64,000 bases of DNA. Source: Pseudomonadota bacterium (GTDB lineage: Bacteria > Myxococcota_A > UBA796 > UBA9615). The position numbers and the translations under genes were made by a program. Below, in pieces: positions 63,963-64,000 of the stretch; the stretch's first letter is position 1, and each line of letters starts with the position of its first letter. The stretch lies in assembly GCA_024229515.1 (NCBI GenBank), contig JAAESI010000030.1, positions 1 through 64,000 of the forward strand. Reading direction: 5' to 3'. The notes beneath the pieces are model-generated. The model worked only from the letters and a program-made list of their open reading frames with translations, was not told the DNA's origin and did not search any database.

Positions 63963-64000
63963 CTAGTAGGTGAAGCCGTGATCCTTCGCCGCCTGGGCGA
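63963..64000 (-). CDS. C-terminal end of a gene running out of the window
   Basis: On the minus strand the last codons read AQAAKDHGFTY and a TAG at 63963-63965. A hairpin terminator follows. The piece is too short to assign; the frame is a guess based on the terminator that follows. Confidence 0.35.
   Translation of the reverse strand, partial: AQAAKDHGFTY

Overview
This is a GC-rich (about 65-70 percent by eye), gene-dense bacterial chromosome segment with no tRNA, rRNA, IS element, integrase or CRISPR array that I can see. The content points to an environmental Myxococcota-like (deltaproteobacterial) lineage: a TIGR02147 regulator, a DUF4388 protein, a MopE-type metal-binding repeat lipoprotein, UnbV/FG-GAP and PHP-domain lipoproteins, a TamA/TamB pair, and many secreted lipoproteins with Asp-rich tethers. 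This assignment is an inference from families, not a match to a named genome.

Layout. 1-1.9 kb: a TIGR02147 regulator coupled to a small lipoprotein and divergent from a very acidic Cys-repeat lipoprotein, with three copies of an 8-base box between them. 1.9-11.6 kb: a six-gene minus-strand envelope operon (lipoprotein, DUF3467 protein, TamA-like Omp85, TamB, small membrane protein, DUF4388 protein). 11.6-17.5 kb: glycerol kinase, an anchored protein, a nucleotidyltransferase interrupted by a stop codon, an OPT transporter and a helical protein. 17.5-27.6 kb: an ISC iron-sulfur cluster region (iscS-iscU-iscA-hscB-hscA-fdx, with iscX and a DsrE-like gene about 4.5 kb downstream), interrupted by a lipoprotein, a frameshifted lipase and an SpvB-like relic. 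27.6-33.7 kb: lipoproteins (one with a PHP domain), a haem-binding lipoprotein and adenosine deaminase. 33.7-40.3 kb: a Rieske protein, an epimerase, a polysaccharide deacetylase, a TonB-like protein, two hydrolases and a membrane/propeller protein. 40.4-45.2 kb: lipA followed by a 2-oxoacid dehydrogenase operon (E1 alpha, E1 beta, E2) and a methyltransferase. 45.2-52.5 kb: an SbcD-like phosphoesterase, a metallopeptidase, a tandem of inactive and active HtrA-like proteins, and a TPR/lipoprotein pair. 52.5-60.6 kb: a TPR-thioredoxin fusion, a hydrolase, an Ntn asparaginase, an UnbV lipoprotein, a DUF362 protein and a frameshifted membrane protein. 60.6-63.1 kb: a nickel superoxide dismutase locus (A-type Fe-S carrier, rhodanese, sodN, sodX, nickel permease-like protein). 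It ends with a Na/Ca exchanger-like gene and the tail of another gene.

The main themes are metallocofactor biogenesis (ISC system with IscR-like operators, second A-type carrier, Ni-SOD, lipoate synthesis beside its client) and an elaborate cell envelope (Tam system, about twelve lipoproteins, HtrA proteins). Translational coupling by four-base stop/start overlaps is very common and sets many of the starts chosen here. Four reading frames are broken: two by nonsense codons and two by frameshifts. No stretch longer than 300 bases lacks a gene.

The observations I consider most worth following are the C-X21-C acidic repeat lipoprotein with its operator boxes, the E1 alpha-like subunit that lacks the thiamine-diphosphate motif, the active/inactive HtrA pair, the Ni-SOD locus carrying its own Fe-S carrier, and the shared CPP(T/V)RGG lipoprotein tether.
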